Below, in pieces: positions 10,508 to 19,421 of a DNA stretch of 64,000 nt (position 1 is the stretch's first letter; every line of letters starts with the position of its first letter). Source of the DNA: Micromonospora coxensis (GTDB lineage: Bacteria; Actinomycetota; Actinomycetes; Mycobacteriales; Micromonosporaceae); contig NZ_LT607753.1 of NCBI RefSeq assembly GCF_900090295.1, forward strand, positions 5,518,001-5,582,000, written 5' to 3'. A model generated the notes under the pieces. It saw nothing but the letters and a program-made list of their open reading frames with translations, was not told the origin of the DNA and made no database searches. A program made the translations under genes and the position numbers.

Positions 10508-11913
10508 CGCGAGGCCTGACCGGTGGCTCGCGGCTCACGAGCGGCACCGGGCTGGTCAGCCCGGCAACGGCAGGCACGGCCGTAGGACGGCCGACCGATG
10601 CCGAGGTCGACGTCGAGCGGGTGGAGCCGGAGTCGAAGGCCGCCGTCTGGCGCCTGCTGGGCTTGGCCGTATCCGCGCTCACGCAGGGTGCGGTGATGGT
10701 CGTCCTTGCTCGTCGCGGCAGTGCGGAGATGGTCGGCCAGTACGCGCTCGGTCTGGCGGTCAGCGCGCCCGTGGTGCTGCTGGCCGGACTCGGGCTTCCC
10801 ACTGTACTGATGACCGACGTGGTGCAGCGGTTCAGCTTCCGCGAGTATCTGCGTCTCCGGTGTGCCGCGATGACCGTCGCGGTGGTGGTCATCGGCGCCC
10901 TCGCGGCCGGCCGAGGCGCGACCGCCGGCATGGTGATCATGCTTGTCGGGATTGCCAAGGCACTCGACGGTGTCGGGGAGATCTACTTCGCCCACTTCCA
11001 GCGGCGGTGGCGTACGCGAGCCATCTGCGTGGCGATGGTCATCAACAACCTGTGCACCCTGGTGCTGATGACCGCCCTCCTGGTGTGGACCGGGAACATC
11101 GTCATCACCGTTGTCGGATCGGTAGCCGGTTCCGCGCTCGGCTCGGGCCTCTTCTGCTGGTCGGTCGGTCGCAACATCGACGCAGACGCGAGCAGGCGCA
11201 CAGAGTCCGCGAGCGTGGGTCGGTCCCTCGGCCGGGCGGGAGCGCTGGCGGTCATCGCCTTGCCGGTTGGTCTCGCCTCGGCCCTCAACTCGTTCAACTT
11301 CAACGTGTCGAGGTACGCGTTGGAGCAGACGCACGGGACGGACGCGTTGGGCGTTTTCGCCGCTCTCAGCTACGTGCTGCTCGCGGCCAACACGGTCTTC
11401 TCCGCAGTCGCTCAGGCAGTCCTGCCGAAGATGACCAGACTGTACGCAGCCGGTAGCCTGCGGCCTCTGGCGAGCCTGACCATGCGGCTCGTTCTGGGCT
11501 GTGCTGCCGTCGGTGGCGTGGTGACGGGCGTGGCAGTCCTTGCCGGCGGGAACCTCTTGAACGTTGTGTACGGTCCGGCATTCGCGCCATACGACGAGAC
11601 GTTGACGGTGCTCACCCTCGGCGTCGCAATCGGCGGCGCTGTATTCATTCTCAACAGCGCATTGCTGGCAACTCGTCGCTTCGGCCGCCAATTCGTCGCC
11701 TCTGTGGTACTTCTGTTTCTGAGTCTCGTGGCCAGCATGGCGCTCGTGCCAGCCCGTGGAATCACGGGGGCTGCGTGGGCGCTCGTGCTGATTCTTGGTG
11801 CCGAGCTTCTTCTCAAGACTGTGATGCTCTGCCGTGCCATTGCGGTGGACGGTCGGCCCGCACGGCTGCTCGTCGAGGCTGGCGGACGACGACGGAAGGC
11901 AGATGTGACGTGA
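10504..11913 (+). CDS. Polysaccharide flippase, Wzx/MOP superfamily
   Basis: 469 residues, mostly hydrophobic, with roughly 12-14 membrane segments in the pattern of MATE/PST lipid-linked oligosaccharide flippases. The first is WRLLGLAVSALTQGAVMVVL, and the middle has VFAALSYVLLAANTVFSAVAQAVLPKM, a stretch typical of PST exporters. The first 40 residues are polar and rich in G, T and E. It probably moves undecaprenyl-linked repeat units across the membrane. It is joined to its neighbours by GTGA overlaps on both sides (10504-10507 and 11910-11913), so it is co-translated with the glycosyltransferase and the polymerase. Confidence 0.85.
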   Translation: MTRGLTGGSRLTSGTGLVSPATAGTAVGRPTDAEVDVERVEPESKAAVWRLLGLAVSALTQGAVMVVLARRGSAEMVGQYALGLAVSAPVVLLAGLGLPTVLMTDVVQRFSFREYLRLRCAAMTVAVVVIGALAAGRGATAGMVIMLVGIAKALDGVGEIYFAHFQRRWRTRAICVAMVINNLCTLVLMTALLVWTGNIVITVVGSVAGSALGSGLFCWSVGRNIDADASRRTESASVGRSLGRAGALAVIALPVGLASALNSFNFNVSRYALEQTHGTDALGVFAALSYVLLAANTVFSAVAQAVLPKMTRLYAAGSLRPLASLTMRLVLGCAAVGGVVTGVAVLAGGNLLNVVYGPAFAPYDETLTVLTLGVAIGGAVFILNSALLATRRFGRQFVASVVLLFLSLVASMALVPARGITGAAWALVLILGAELLLKTVMLCRAIAVDGRPARLLVEAGGRRRKADVT

Positions 11914-13418
11914 CGCTCATCGACGTGGCGAGGCGACCTCATGAGGCCGTCGTCGCTCCTGGCGGGGAAACCCCTGCCCGTCATCCGTCGGGCTCGACGC
12001 TGAACTGGGTCATCTCATGTTCGGTGGTGCCCATGACGAGCTTGGTGCTCGCAGGCTTCGATCCACGGCTGCGGCACTGGATGCTGATTCCGGTGACCCT
12101 GTGCGGACTGCTCATCGGGGTGGACGCCATAGAGTGGTTCCGGCGGCGCTCGGACGTCTTCGACCCGCAGGCGATCGTGGGTCTCTGCGGATTCCACTTC
12201 TTCTATTTGGCGCCGATCCTCCACGTCATGCTCGACTATTGGGCCTTTGACGGCCTTGCGCCGGCGGACTGGCGCAAGGCGCTCGGCTCGTTCGCCGTGT
12301 TGAACGCCGTGGGGCTGCTGGTCTACCGCATGATCCTTCCGGTGGCGCGCCCGGCTGCCGCGCTTCGACGGAAGCGGACGCGGACCGAACTGTCGGAGGA
12401 GGCGTTCTGCCGTACGGGTGTGGTCGCGTGCGGTCTGGGGATCATGGCGTTCCTCGCCGAGGTCTACCTGTTCGGCGGCCTCGACGGCTTTCTTTCGGTG
12501 ATGACCGAGAACCGGGAGACGCTGACCGGCATGGGGTGGCTCCTGGTCGTCGGTGAGTCATTTCCGCTCATCGCCACACTGGTGGTGCTCGTGCGCTGGC
12601 GGCACGTGCTGCGTAGGCGGAGAGCGCTCCTGGTGTTGATCATGGCTGCTCTCTTCGCCACTCAGTTTTTCGTCGCCGGGATGCGGGGCAGCCGTATCGG
12701 GACGCTCTGGCCCATGATCGCCGCATTGATGGTCATACACCTGCTGGTCGTTCGCATCACCCAGCGGACGGTCGCCGTTCTCGCCCTCGTCTTCGTGGTC
12801 TTCATGTACTCCTACGGGCTCTACAAGGGGTCGGGCGTGGAGGCGTTGGGCGCGCTGAAGGGACAGCGCAGCGTCAGCGAGCTCGCCAAGGAGAATCGCC
12901 GTGACCTGCCGTACGTCCTGTTGAGCGATCTGGGTAGGAGCGACGTCCAGGCACGAATCCTGCACAGCATCGGGTCCGGATCGGTCCGCCCCGCGTACGG
13001 GTCGACGTACCTCCACGGGTCGGCGTTCCTCGTGCCGCGGTATCTACTGCCGGAGCGCCCGGAGGGGACGAAGGTCGCTGTCGGCACCGACATCACCTAC
13101 GGCTCGGGTGCCTACCAGGCCGGATACCGATCGTCCCGGGTCTACGGGGTCGCCGGTGAAGGGGTGATGAACTTCGGCGCGCTGGGCGGCATCACCGCTC
13201 TCGTGGTCTTCGGCTTCCTTGTCCGCTTCGCCCGTCGCTTCTGGTCCGATGCCATAGACAACGCCGGCCTGGCCGTGAAGATCCTGGCTCCGTCGGTGGT
13301 TCTGGTGGTCGTGAACATGCTGATGTGGGACTTCGACAACACGTTGTGGTTCATTGTGAAGCACGTGGTCCCGACGTTCGTGGTGCTCTGGGTGGCATCC
13401 CTGTCAAGGGCGGAATGA
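11910..13418 (+). CDS. Wzy-like oligosaccharide repeat-unit polymerase
   Basis: 502 residues with about 12 membrane segments and a large polar loop in the C-terminal half (SELAKENRRDLPYVLLSD to VGTDITYGSGAYQAGYRSSR), the arrangement seen in O-antigen polymerases. Wzy proteins have little sequence conservation, so the call rests on topology and on its position directly after a Wzx-type flippase. I start at GTG 11910 (VTLIDVARRP), which overlaps the flippase stop; upstream in-frame residues overlap the flippase coding region and look like shadow. Expected role: extracellular-face polymerisation of lipid-linked repeats. Confidence 0.75.
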   Translation: MTLIDVARRPHEAVVAPGGETPARHPSGSTLNWVISCSVVPMTSLVLAGFDPRLRHWMLIPVTLCGLLIGVDAIEWFRRRSDVFDPQAIVGLCGFHFFYLAPILHVMLDYWAFDGLAPADWRKALGSFAVLNAVGLLVYRMILPVARPAAALRRKRTRTELSEEAFCRTGVVACGLGIMAFLAEVYLFGGLDGFLSVMTENRETLTGMGWLLVVGESFPLIATLVVLVRWRHVLRRRRALLVLIMAALFATQFFVAGMRGSRIGTLWPMIAALMVIHLLVVRITQRTVAVLALVFVVFMYSYGLYKGSGVEALGALKGQRSVSELAKENRRDLPYVLLSDLGRSDVQARILHSIGSGSVRPAYGSTYLHGSAFLVPRYLLPERPEGTKVAVGTDITYGSGAYQAGYRSSRVYGVAGEGVMNFGALGGITALVVFGFLVRFARRFWSDAIDNAGLAVKILAPSVVLVVVNMLMWDFDNTLWFIVKHVVPTFVVLWVASLSRAE

Positions 13419-13419
13419 A

Positions 13420-13466
13420 GGGCGGATCGGCCGCGTGGCCCGCTGGCCGACTCGGCCGATCCGCCC
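13420..13466. terminator. Bidirectional hairpin between wzy-like gene and fkbM
   Basis: GGGCGGATCGGCC (13420-13432) pairs perfectly with 13454-13466 across a 21-base loop that can itself fold. It lies 2 bases after the polymerase stop and 23 bases after the convergent methyltransferase stop, so it can end transcription from both sides. Confidence 0.65.
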
Positions 13467-13488
13467 TGCTGGTGCGACTCCACGCCCC

Positions 13489-14319
13489 TCACAGGGGGCG
13501 CAGCACGACGTCCTTGGTATAGCGCGACCAGCCATCCGCGTTCCCCTCCGCCACGGCCTCCCTCAGTCGTCGCGCGTCGACCTCGGTCTCGCTGTGGCCT
13601 TGGACGAGATACACGCGAAAGTTGCCGCACAGGAAGTCGAAGAACCGGGCGTCGCCGTTCTGGACCTCGCAGAGTCCCGCGAACGGCCGCCCCTTGAGCA
13701 GTCCCGACATGCCGTCGAGCACCGCCTGCTCGTGGCCCTCCACGTCTACCTTGAACAGGACCGTGTCGTTCTGATCGAGTTCGATGTGCTCATCGAGCCG
13801 AAAGGTTTCCACCGTGACCCCTCGCTCGCCCTCGGTCGCCAGTGACGAGGTGCCGGAGTGGTGTCCGGTCAGGTGGAGGCGTGCCGACCCTGCTCGGTCG
13901 CTGGCGGCTCCGGCATGCAGACGGACGCTCGGATACCGGTCACGGCAGCCGTCGATGGTACGCCTGAGCCAGGGCAGGACGGCGGGGTTCGCCTCGACCA
14001 GATGGAGTCGGGCTCCGTTCGGATACGTGGTGCAGAAGGCTACTTCACCGTAGTTGGCCCCTACGTCTATGACCACTGACGGTCTGAGTTGTGTGGCGAG
14101 GTGTCGCCAGACACGCACGGCCGCTCGGTCCAGCGCGCCGCCTTTCCGCGAGAGAAGGGCGGCGCGGTCGTCGGAGGGGTCGCCGTAAAGGACGATGCCG
14201 ATGTCGTTTCTGATGCGTCCCGATCTCAGTCGTAGGGACGTCTTGATGGTGACGATATGTGCGCGTCGAATTCCTGACGCGCGATAAACGCGGCGCAGTG
14301 CGCCTTGTGCTGAGGTCAT
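13489..14319 (-). CDS. FkbM-family methyltransferase
   Basis: 276 residues. The SAM-binding motif is VVIDVGANYGEVAF, followed by LHLVEANPAVLPWLRRTI and VRLHAGAASD, then the family-specific DTVLFKVDVEGHEQAVLDGM with the DVEGHE acidic site. FkbM proteins O-methylate sugars and polyketides. Its place among polysaccharide genes suggests methylation of a sugar of the repeat unit or of the chain end, but it is on the opposite strand and has its own promoter (TATATT, 8 nt before the ATG). The N-terminal 45 residues are basic and not part of the fold. Confidence 0.88.
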   Translation of the reverse strand: MTSAQGALRRVYRASGIRRAHIVTIKTSLRLRSGRIRNDIGIVLYGDPSDDRAALLSRKGGALDRAAVRVWRHLATQLRPSVVIDVGANYGEVAFCTTYPNGARLHLVEANPAVLPWLRRTIDGCRDRYPSVRLHAGAASDRAGSARLHLTGHHSGTSSLATEGERGVTVETFRLDEHIELDQNDTVLFKVDVEGHEQAVLDGMSGLLKGRPFAGLCEVQNGDARFFDFLCGNFRVYLVQGHSETEVDARRLREAVAEGNADGWSRYTKDVVLRPL

Positions 14320-14327
14320 AGGTCCTG

Positions 14328-14333
14328 AATATA
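14328..14333 (-). promoter_or_regulatory. Putative -10 hexamer (TATATT) of the fkbM gene
   Basis: TATATT on the minus strand lies 8 nt before the ATG at 14319 and is unusually AT-rich for this genome. A transcript from it would be leaderless or nearly so. Confidence 0.45.
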
Positions 14334-14603
14334 CGGCACCGCTGGTCGAGTTTCGGGAGCTCGCCGCGTGAAAGGCATTTCTCTTTGCGATGACGTGAAT
14401 CAGGCTCGGTGAAGTGGCGAATACTCAGAACCGAGTGTCCGGCGCGCCGCGCCGTGCGATCGGGGTGAGCGTGTCTCCGGCGTGGCTCGTGTCGTTGACC
14501 GTATGGCCGTCAACCATGTCGGGCGGTCAACTGGATTGCACGGAGAACGTGGTGCCCGGTCTGGCAGAAAATGCCCGCCGGACGGCAGTGAGGAGAGTTG
14601 CGC

Positions 14604-15827
14604 ATGCCGCTGTTCCGGGCCAGGGCTCGTCCCGATGCTGACAGTCCTCCTTGGCGAGCGGTGGCGGTCGGAGGATCACCGGTCCCCACCTCGCCCGGTC
14701 CGATGGTGGACAACGCGACGGTCGCCTTCGTGGCGGGAATCGGCATGACCCTGCAGAACATCGTCGCCCCGGTGGCTCGTGCGCTGTCCGCGTATCCGGT
14801 TCGCCGGATCGCCGTGGTGGGGCGAGGCAGTGTCGTGCCTGACCTGTATCGGGACTTCGACGAGGTCTACGAGATCGCCCCGTTCCGGCGAGCCGGCGCT
14901 GCATCCATGGCGGCGGCGTTCGCCGGCCTTCGGCGTATCGTCCGCCGTGAGCGTGTCGACCTGCTGCACCTGCACTCGCCGTTCGGCATCGCGCTCGGGC
15001 GCGCCGTCGCCACCGTGACAGGAACTCCGCACGTGGCGGTCGTCAGCGGGACGTTGTTCGGCAGCCCGACGTGGGCCGGGCGCCTGTTCAGCACGATAGA
15101 GGCGGCCTCGGCCCGTCTGACGCCGGCCTACATCACCCTCAACCCCGAGGACCGGGAGACCTATCGTCGCCTTGCTCCGCGCAGCCGCATCAACACGGCA
15201 CCGTGCGGGGCTGCCGGGATCGATCCGGAGCGCTTTGCGGTGACCCGCTCCCTGTCTGCCGCCTCGGATCGGCCGCCACGGCTGCTGTTGATGGGGCGCC
15301 TGACCACCGACAAGAACCTCGACCTGGCAGTGGCGGCGTGGCGGCTGGCACGGCGAGTGCTGCCGAACATCGAACTGCGGATCGTCGGATCCACGGCGCC
15401 CGGGGAGCCGGCGTGGGCGCCGCCGGTGGAAAGCGGGCTGACGGTGGAGGCGTGGACGCGGCAACCGGCGGCGGAGTTCGCGGCCGCGGACGTCGTGCTC
15501 TCCGCCAGTTCCCGAGAGGGCTTCCCGATGGTCCTGGTCGAGGCCCTGACCGTTGGAACGCCTGTCGTGGCGGTGTCCAACAGGGGTACCCGGGCCCTGG
15601 CACAGCAGGTGGAGGAGGGATTGACGCTCGTGCCGCCCGATGCGGAGTCGATGGCAGAGGCGTTGCTCGCCCGCTTGGACGGGCCGCCCGTCCGAGTCGC
15701 CCGCTCGGTGTTGGACTCGTGGAGCCTGGCTTCGGTCTCTGCCTTCCACGTCGAACAGATCCTCGGGAATCTCGCGAAAGCTCCCACGACGGAACTATTA
15801 GGGCAATACGCTTATAAGGCGCGGTAG
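14604..15827 (+). CDS. Glycosyltransferase family 4
   Basis: 407 residues. It opens VAFVAGIGMTLQNIVAPVAR and has LLHLHSPFGIALGRAVA in the acceptor domain; the donor domain has LLLMGRLTTDKNLDLAVAAW and SREGFPMVLVEALTVGTPVVA. The motif set is that of GT4 enzymes such as WcaL/CapM-like transferases. GAGGAGAG sits 6-7 nt before the ATG at 14604, which I prefer over a TTG two codons upstream; a later ATG at 14703 would remove a non-conserved 33-residue N-terminus and is possible. It is followed by the sugar-phosphate transferase gene after 32 bases. Confidence 0.85.
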   Translation: MPLFRARARPDADSPPWRAVAVGGSPVPTSPGPMVDNATVAFVAGIGMTLQNIVAPVARALSAYPVRRIAVVGRGSVVPDLYRDFDEVYEIAPFRRAGAASMAAAFAGLRRIVRRERVDLLHLHSPFGIALGRAVATVTGTPHVAVVSGTLFGSPTWAGRLFSTIEAASARLTPAYITLNPEDRETYRRLAPRSRINTAPCGAAGIDPERFAVTRSLSAASDRPPRLLLMGRLTTDKNLDLAVAAWRLARRVLPNIELRIVGSTAPGEPAWAPPVESGLTVEAWTRQPAAEFAAADVVLSASSREGFPMVLVEALTVGTPVVAVSNRGTRALAQQVEEGLTLVPPDAESMAEALLARLDGPPVRVARSVLDSWSLASVSAFHVEQILGNLAKAPTTELLGQYAYKAR

Positions 15828-15859
15828 CGGCAATATCTCAAAGGAGACCGAGTTCGATC

Positions 15860-16627
15860 ATGACTCTTCGCGAAGCTCCTGAGCGGGCTGCAGCGGCGAC
15901 GCCCGATGCCCTTCGCCTCAGTGCGAGCCGACGTCACGATCTCGCGAAACGCCTGTTCGACGTCGTCATCGCCGGACTGGCACTTGTCCTGCTGGCACCG
16001 CTCATGGCGGCAGTGGCGCTCCTTGTGCTGGTGGCGTTCGGTCGCCCGGTGCTGTTCCGGCACACCCGGCCGGGTCTGCATGGAGAGCTCTTCGAACTGG
16101 TCAAGTTCCGGACGATGCATCACGTGGACCCGTCCCGGGGGCGGGTCACCGACGCAGAACGGCTCACCCCGGTCGGTCGTTGGTTACGGGCGACCAGTCT
16201 CGACGAACTGCCGGAGTTGTGGAACGTCCTGCGGGGTGACATGAGTCTGGTCGGCCCGCGACCGCATCTTGTGCGGTACCTGGACCTCTACACCGAGGAG
16301 CAGGCGCGTCGCCATGACGTGCGTCCAGGAATCACCGGTCTCGCCCAGGTGCGTGGTCGTAACACCCTGTCCTGGGAAGACAAGTTCGCCTATGACGTCG
16401 AGTACGTCGACTCTCGTTCTTTCGCCCTCGATTTGCGGATCCTGGCCGAGACGATTCGGGTGGTCCTACGCCGTGAGGGCATCACGGCCCCGGGCTCGGA
16501 CACCTGGCACGAGTGGCAGGGGCCGACGCGATCGGTGCTGACGACCGGCGACGGCGACTCTTCGCGCGCAGTCGTCTCCGAGATCGCGCCGCCCGGCGGA
16601 CGCTGGCGCCCGTGCCACGAGAAATGA
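15860..16627 (+). CDS. Initiating sugar transferase (monotopic phosphoglycosyl transferase, WcaJ/PglC-like catalytic domain)
   Basis: 255 residues. A single N-terminal hydrophobic segment ([20 protein letters not shown]) behaves as the re-entrant helix of monotopic transferases. The core follows: [23 protein letters not shown], the catalytic DE pair in [20 protein letters not shown], and [16 protein letters not shown]. It lacks the four-helix N-terminal domain of WbaP/WcaJ, so it is the short form. It should load the first sugar-1-phosphate onto undecaprenyl phosphate. The best Shine-Dalgarno (AAGGAGA) lies about 13 nt from the ATG, which is long. Its stop overlaps the epimerase start (ATGA, 16624-16627). 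Confidence 0.88.
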   Translation: MTLREAPERAAAATPDALRLSASRRHDLAKRLFDVVIAGLALVLLAPLMAAVALLVLVAFGRPVLFRHTRPGLHGELFELVKFRTMHHVDPSRGRVTDAERLTPVGRWLRATSLDELPELWNVLRGDMSLVGPRPHLVRYLDLYTEEQARRHDVRPGITGLAQVRGRNTLSWEDKFAYDVEYVDSRSFALDLRILAETIRVVLRREGITAPGSDTWHEWQGPTRSVLTTGDGDSSRAVVSEIAPPGGRWRPCHEK

Positions 16628-17538
16628 ACGTCCTTCTGTTCGGTGCGTCCGGCTTTCTCGGACGGCACATCCGCCAGCGCCTCGCCGAGGAGATGACCGT
16701 CCACTCGCCCACGCGGCAGGAGTGCGACCTGGTCACTGTCGACGTTCGCGCTCTCACGGCGTTGCTGACGAAGACACGACCGGACGCGGTGGTCGTCGCG
16801 GCCGGGCGGATCGTGGGTTCCGGGCACGAATTCGTGTTGGCCCACACCGTCGTCGTCGCCAAGCTCGTCGAGGCGATGGCCCTCTCCACGCCCGGGGCGC
16901 GGCTGGTACGGATCGGCTCCGCCGCGGAGTACGGCGTGGTCCCGCACGGCCATGCCGTCCGCGAGGACGATGCGGCCGATCCGGTCGGGGAGTACGGAAT
17001 CAGTCACCTCGCGGCCACCCGACTGGTCGAACGTGCCGTCACGGCGGGCCAGCTGGACGCGGTGGTGCTGCGGGTGTTCAACCCGGTCGGACCGGGAATG
17101 CCCGCCGGCAATCTGCTCGGCCGTACCGCGACGAGGTTGCGCGAGGCGATGGCCCACGGCGTCGCGCGGCTGCCCTTGGGTCTGCACGACACGTGGCGCG
17201 ATTACGTCGACGTACGGGACATCGCCGCGGCGGTCAGCGCCGCATTGCGGCCGGCGTCGCCCGGAGCCGTCGTGTTCAACGTCGGCAGCGGCCGGGCGGT
17301 GGGCACGCCGGAGGTGGTACGGCTGCTCGCCGATGCCGCGGGCTTCCGCGGCGAGATCACCGAGGGCGATTTCGCGCCGGACGCCGCCCGCTCGGCGGCG
17401 GTGTCATGGATGTGCGCCGACCTCACCCGCACCGCCGATCTGCTCGGCTGGTCACCCCGGCACGCGTTGGCGGACTCCCTCGCGACGGTCTGGGCCGACG
17501 TCGACGGCTGTCCGCGCACCAGACCCGTCACCGTCTGA
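16624..17538 (+). CDS. NAD(P)-dependent sugar epimerase/dehydratase (extended SDR)
   Basis: 304 residues. The Rossmann motif LLFGASGFLGRHIRQRL starts at residue 4. The active site is recognisable as RIGSAAEYG and GEYGISHLAATRLVE, where the usual YxxxK appears as YGISH, so the lysine is not at the standard place. VFNVGSGRAVGTPEVVRLLA matches the C-terminal substrate region of NDP-sugar epimerases and reductases. It probably supplies a modified NDP-sugar for the repeat unit. The ATG overlaps the previous stop. The substrate is unknown, and the altered YxxxK makes a dehydratase or reductase role uncertain. Confidence 0.82.
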   Translation: MNVLLFGASGFLGRHIRQRLAEEMTVHSPTRQECDLVTVDVRALTALLTKTRPDAVVVAAGRIVGSGHEFVLAHTVVVAKLVEAMALSTPGARLVRIGSAAEYGVVPHGHAVREDDAADPVGEYGISHLAATRLVERAVTAGQLDAVVLRVFNPVGPGMPAGNLLGRTATRLREAMAHGVARLPLGLHDTWRDYVDVRDIAAAVSAALRPASPGAVVFNVGSGRAVGTPEVVRLLADAAGFRGEITEGDFAPDAARSAAVSWMCADLTRTADLLGWSPRHALADSLATVWADVDGCPRTRPVTV

Positions 17539-17868
17539 GACGCCTTCGTCGCGCCGGTACCCAGGTGGGTCGTGCGGGACGGCCAATCCCAAATCCCGCC
17601 AACGCTCCTCCGGCGGCGTCCGGACGCGAGGCACCGGCCTTGACATCCGGCACGGCGTCGATGCCACGCCGGGATCGTGACGGGTGCCGTCACGAACGTG
17701 CGACGGGTTGCCGCTACCTCCGTACGACATCGCCGGCCACCCTCGGTCGGTCGACATCGAGACCCGTCCCGACGAGACCCGGCACACCGCGGTCGGCTCC
17801 GCCCGCCGGTAGAGTTCTGCCGGCCGTGTCACCCCCGGCGCGGCACCCCTCCCCGGGAGGAGCCCCCG
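17539..17868. other. 330-base spacer before the DUF389 gene
   Basis: No convincing coding frame. It contains a TTGACA at about 17640 and a TAGAGT hexamer at 17810-17815 that could be the -10 of the DUF389 gene with a leader of about 50 nt. It marks the downstream border of the polysaccharide cluster. Confidence 0.35.
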
Positions 17869-18861
17869 GTGTTGCACCTCAGGGTCATTGCGCCGTCCGA
17901 CCAGTCGGACGCGGTGGCCGCCATGCTGGCCGCCGATCCCGGCGTGACCCATCTGGTGGTGCTGCCCGGCACGGCCCGCCAGCCGGCCGGGGACTACATC
18001 GTCTGCGACGTGGTCCGGGAGAGCGCCGACGCCGTGCTGCACCGGCTGCGCGAACTGGGCGTGGAGGCGCACGGCGGCATCGCCGCGGACGACGTGGAAC
18101 TGGCCCTGTCCGCAGCGGCCGAGCAGGCCGCCGAGGCGGCGCCGGGGCACGGCGAGGACGCCGTGGTCTGGGACGAGATCGCGGCGAAGACGGGTGAGCA
18201 GACGGTGCTCTCCGGCACCTTCCTGGTGCTGATCGTGGTGGCCACGATGATCGCCGGGATCGGCGTCCTGCTGGACCAGCCGATCCTGATCGTCGGCGCG
18301 ATGGTGGTCGGGCCGGAGTTCGGCCCGCTCGCCGCGCTCTGCGTCGCCCTGTTGCGCCGCGAGCCGGCGGTCGTCCTGCGGTCGGTGCAGGCGCTGGTGG
18401 TGGGGTTCCTGGTGGCGATGCTCGCCACCGTGCTCAGCACCTGGGCGCTGACCGCGGCGGACCTGGTCAGCCGGGACATGCTGCTGGCCGAGCGGCCGCT
18501 GACCGACTTCATCTGGCGTCCGGACGCGCTGTCGTGGGTGGTGGGCCTCCTGGCCGGCGTCGCCGGCATGCTCTCGCTGACCTCGAAGAAGTCCGGATCC
18601 CTGGTGGGCGTGCTGATCTCGGTGACCACCGTGCCGGCGGCGGCGAACGTGGCCGTGGCCGCCGCGTACGGGGTGTGGCACGAGGCGGCCGGCTCCGCCC
18701 TCCAACTGGTGATCAACCTGGTCGCGATCGTGGTGGCGGGCCTGCTCACCCTGGCCGTGCAGCACTGGTGGTGGCGGCGGGTGGAGCGCCGGGAGAGCCG
18801 GCAGGCACGCGCGGGCGTGGTCAGCGCCGGTCGTCGTCGCCGTCCGCCAGCCGCCGGTTGA
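17869..18861 (+). CDS. DUF389 family membrane protein
   Basis: 330 residues. An N-terminal ferredoxin-like domain (LHLRVIAPSDQSDAVAAML to GVEAHGGIAADDVEL) precedes about six membrane segments beginning TVLSGTFLVLIVVATMIAGI. The family-typical DQPILIVGAMVVGPEFGPLA follows, then SLTSKKSGSLVGVLISVTTV. The function of DUF389 proteins is not established. The start is GTG 17869 behind GGGAGGAG; upstream in-frame residues are unlike the family. Its last 41 bases overlap the end of a convergent gene. Confidence 0.85.
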   Translation: MLHLRVIAPSDQSDAVAAMLAADPGVTHLVVLPGTARQPAGDYIVCDVVRESADAVLHRLRELGVEAHGGIAADDVELALSAAAEQAAEAAPGHGEDAVVWDEIAAKTGEQTVLSGTFLVLIVVATMIAGIGVLLDQPILIVGAMVVGPEFGPLAALCVALLRREPAVVLRSVQALVVGFLVAMLATVLSTWALTAADLVSRDMLLAERPLTDFIWRPDALSWVVGLLAGVAGMLSLTSKKSGSLVGVLISVTTVPAAANVAVAAAYGVWHEAAGSALQLVINLVAIVVAGLLTLAVQHWWWRRVERRESRQARAGVVSAGRRRRPPAAG

Positions 18862-19255
18862 GCAGGGTCTGCAGCGGGATCGACTCGCCGTCCCGGCCGC
18901 CCTCGCCGACCACCAGCGGCGCCGCCGACGGCGCCGGCTCCGCGCCGAGCAGCCGCGCACGCAGGCCGGACGGCACAGCCAGCAGGTAGAAGCGGCCGTC
19001 GACGCCGACCGCACGGGTGCGGGCCCGGTCGAGGTACCAGCCGCGCAGCCGGGTGCGGTAGCGGCTACGGCCGTCGTACCCGAGGGCGGTCAGCCGGTCC
19101 GCGGGCAGGCCGCGCCGGGTCGCCTCGGCGACGAACGCCGCGACCAGCTCGGCGGCCTCGGCGTGCTCGGCGGCGCGGCGCGCGTCGGCCGCCGCCGCGT
19201 GCGCCCGCACTGCCCGCTGCCGCTGTTCCCGCCAGGTCCCGTCCGGGTCGTCCAC
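18821..19255 (-). CDS. Conserved actinobacterial protein of unknown function
   Basis: 144 residues from the GTG at 19255 (VDDPDGTWREQRQRAV); a longer form to 19408 is possible but adds only low-complexity sequence. It has a charged N-terminal helix (HAAAADARRAAEHAEAAELV), a middle with YRTRLRGWYLDRARTRAV and FYLLAVPSGLRARL, and a polar tail (GGRDGESIPLQTLLNRRLAD). I recognise the pattern as a protein common in Micromonosporaceae and Streptomyces but know no function. It ends inside the last 41 bases of the DUF389 gene on the other strand. Confidence 0.72.
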   Translation of the reverse strand: MDDPDGTWREQRQRAVRAHAAAADARRAAEHAEAAELVAAFVAEATRRGLPADRLTALGYDGRSRYRTRLRGWYLDRARTRAVGVDGRFYLLAVPSGLRARLLGAEPAPSAAPLVVGEGGRDGESIPLQTLLNRRLADGDDDRR

Positions 19256-19421
19256 ACCGAGACGGTACGCCCGTGCGCCCGCCCCGCCCCCGGTCGGGTC
19301 CCGCGCACGGGCGGGATCAGGGCGCACCGGCGTGGCGATACCGGGGTGCTCGTCGGCGGGCGACGAGGTGGTGGCCCGGGCGCTCGCCGCGCCAGGGCCA
19401 CCCGTCACGGCCGCTGCCGGC

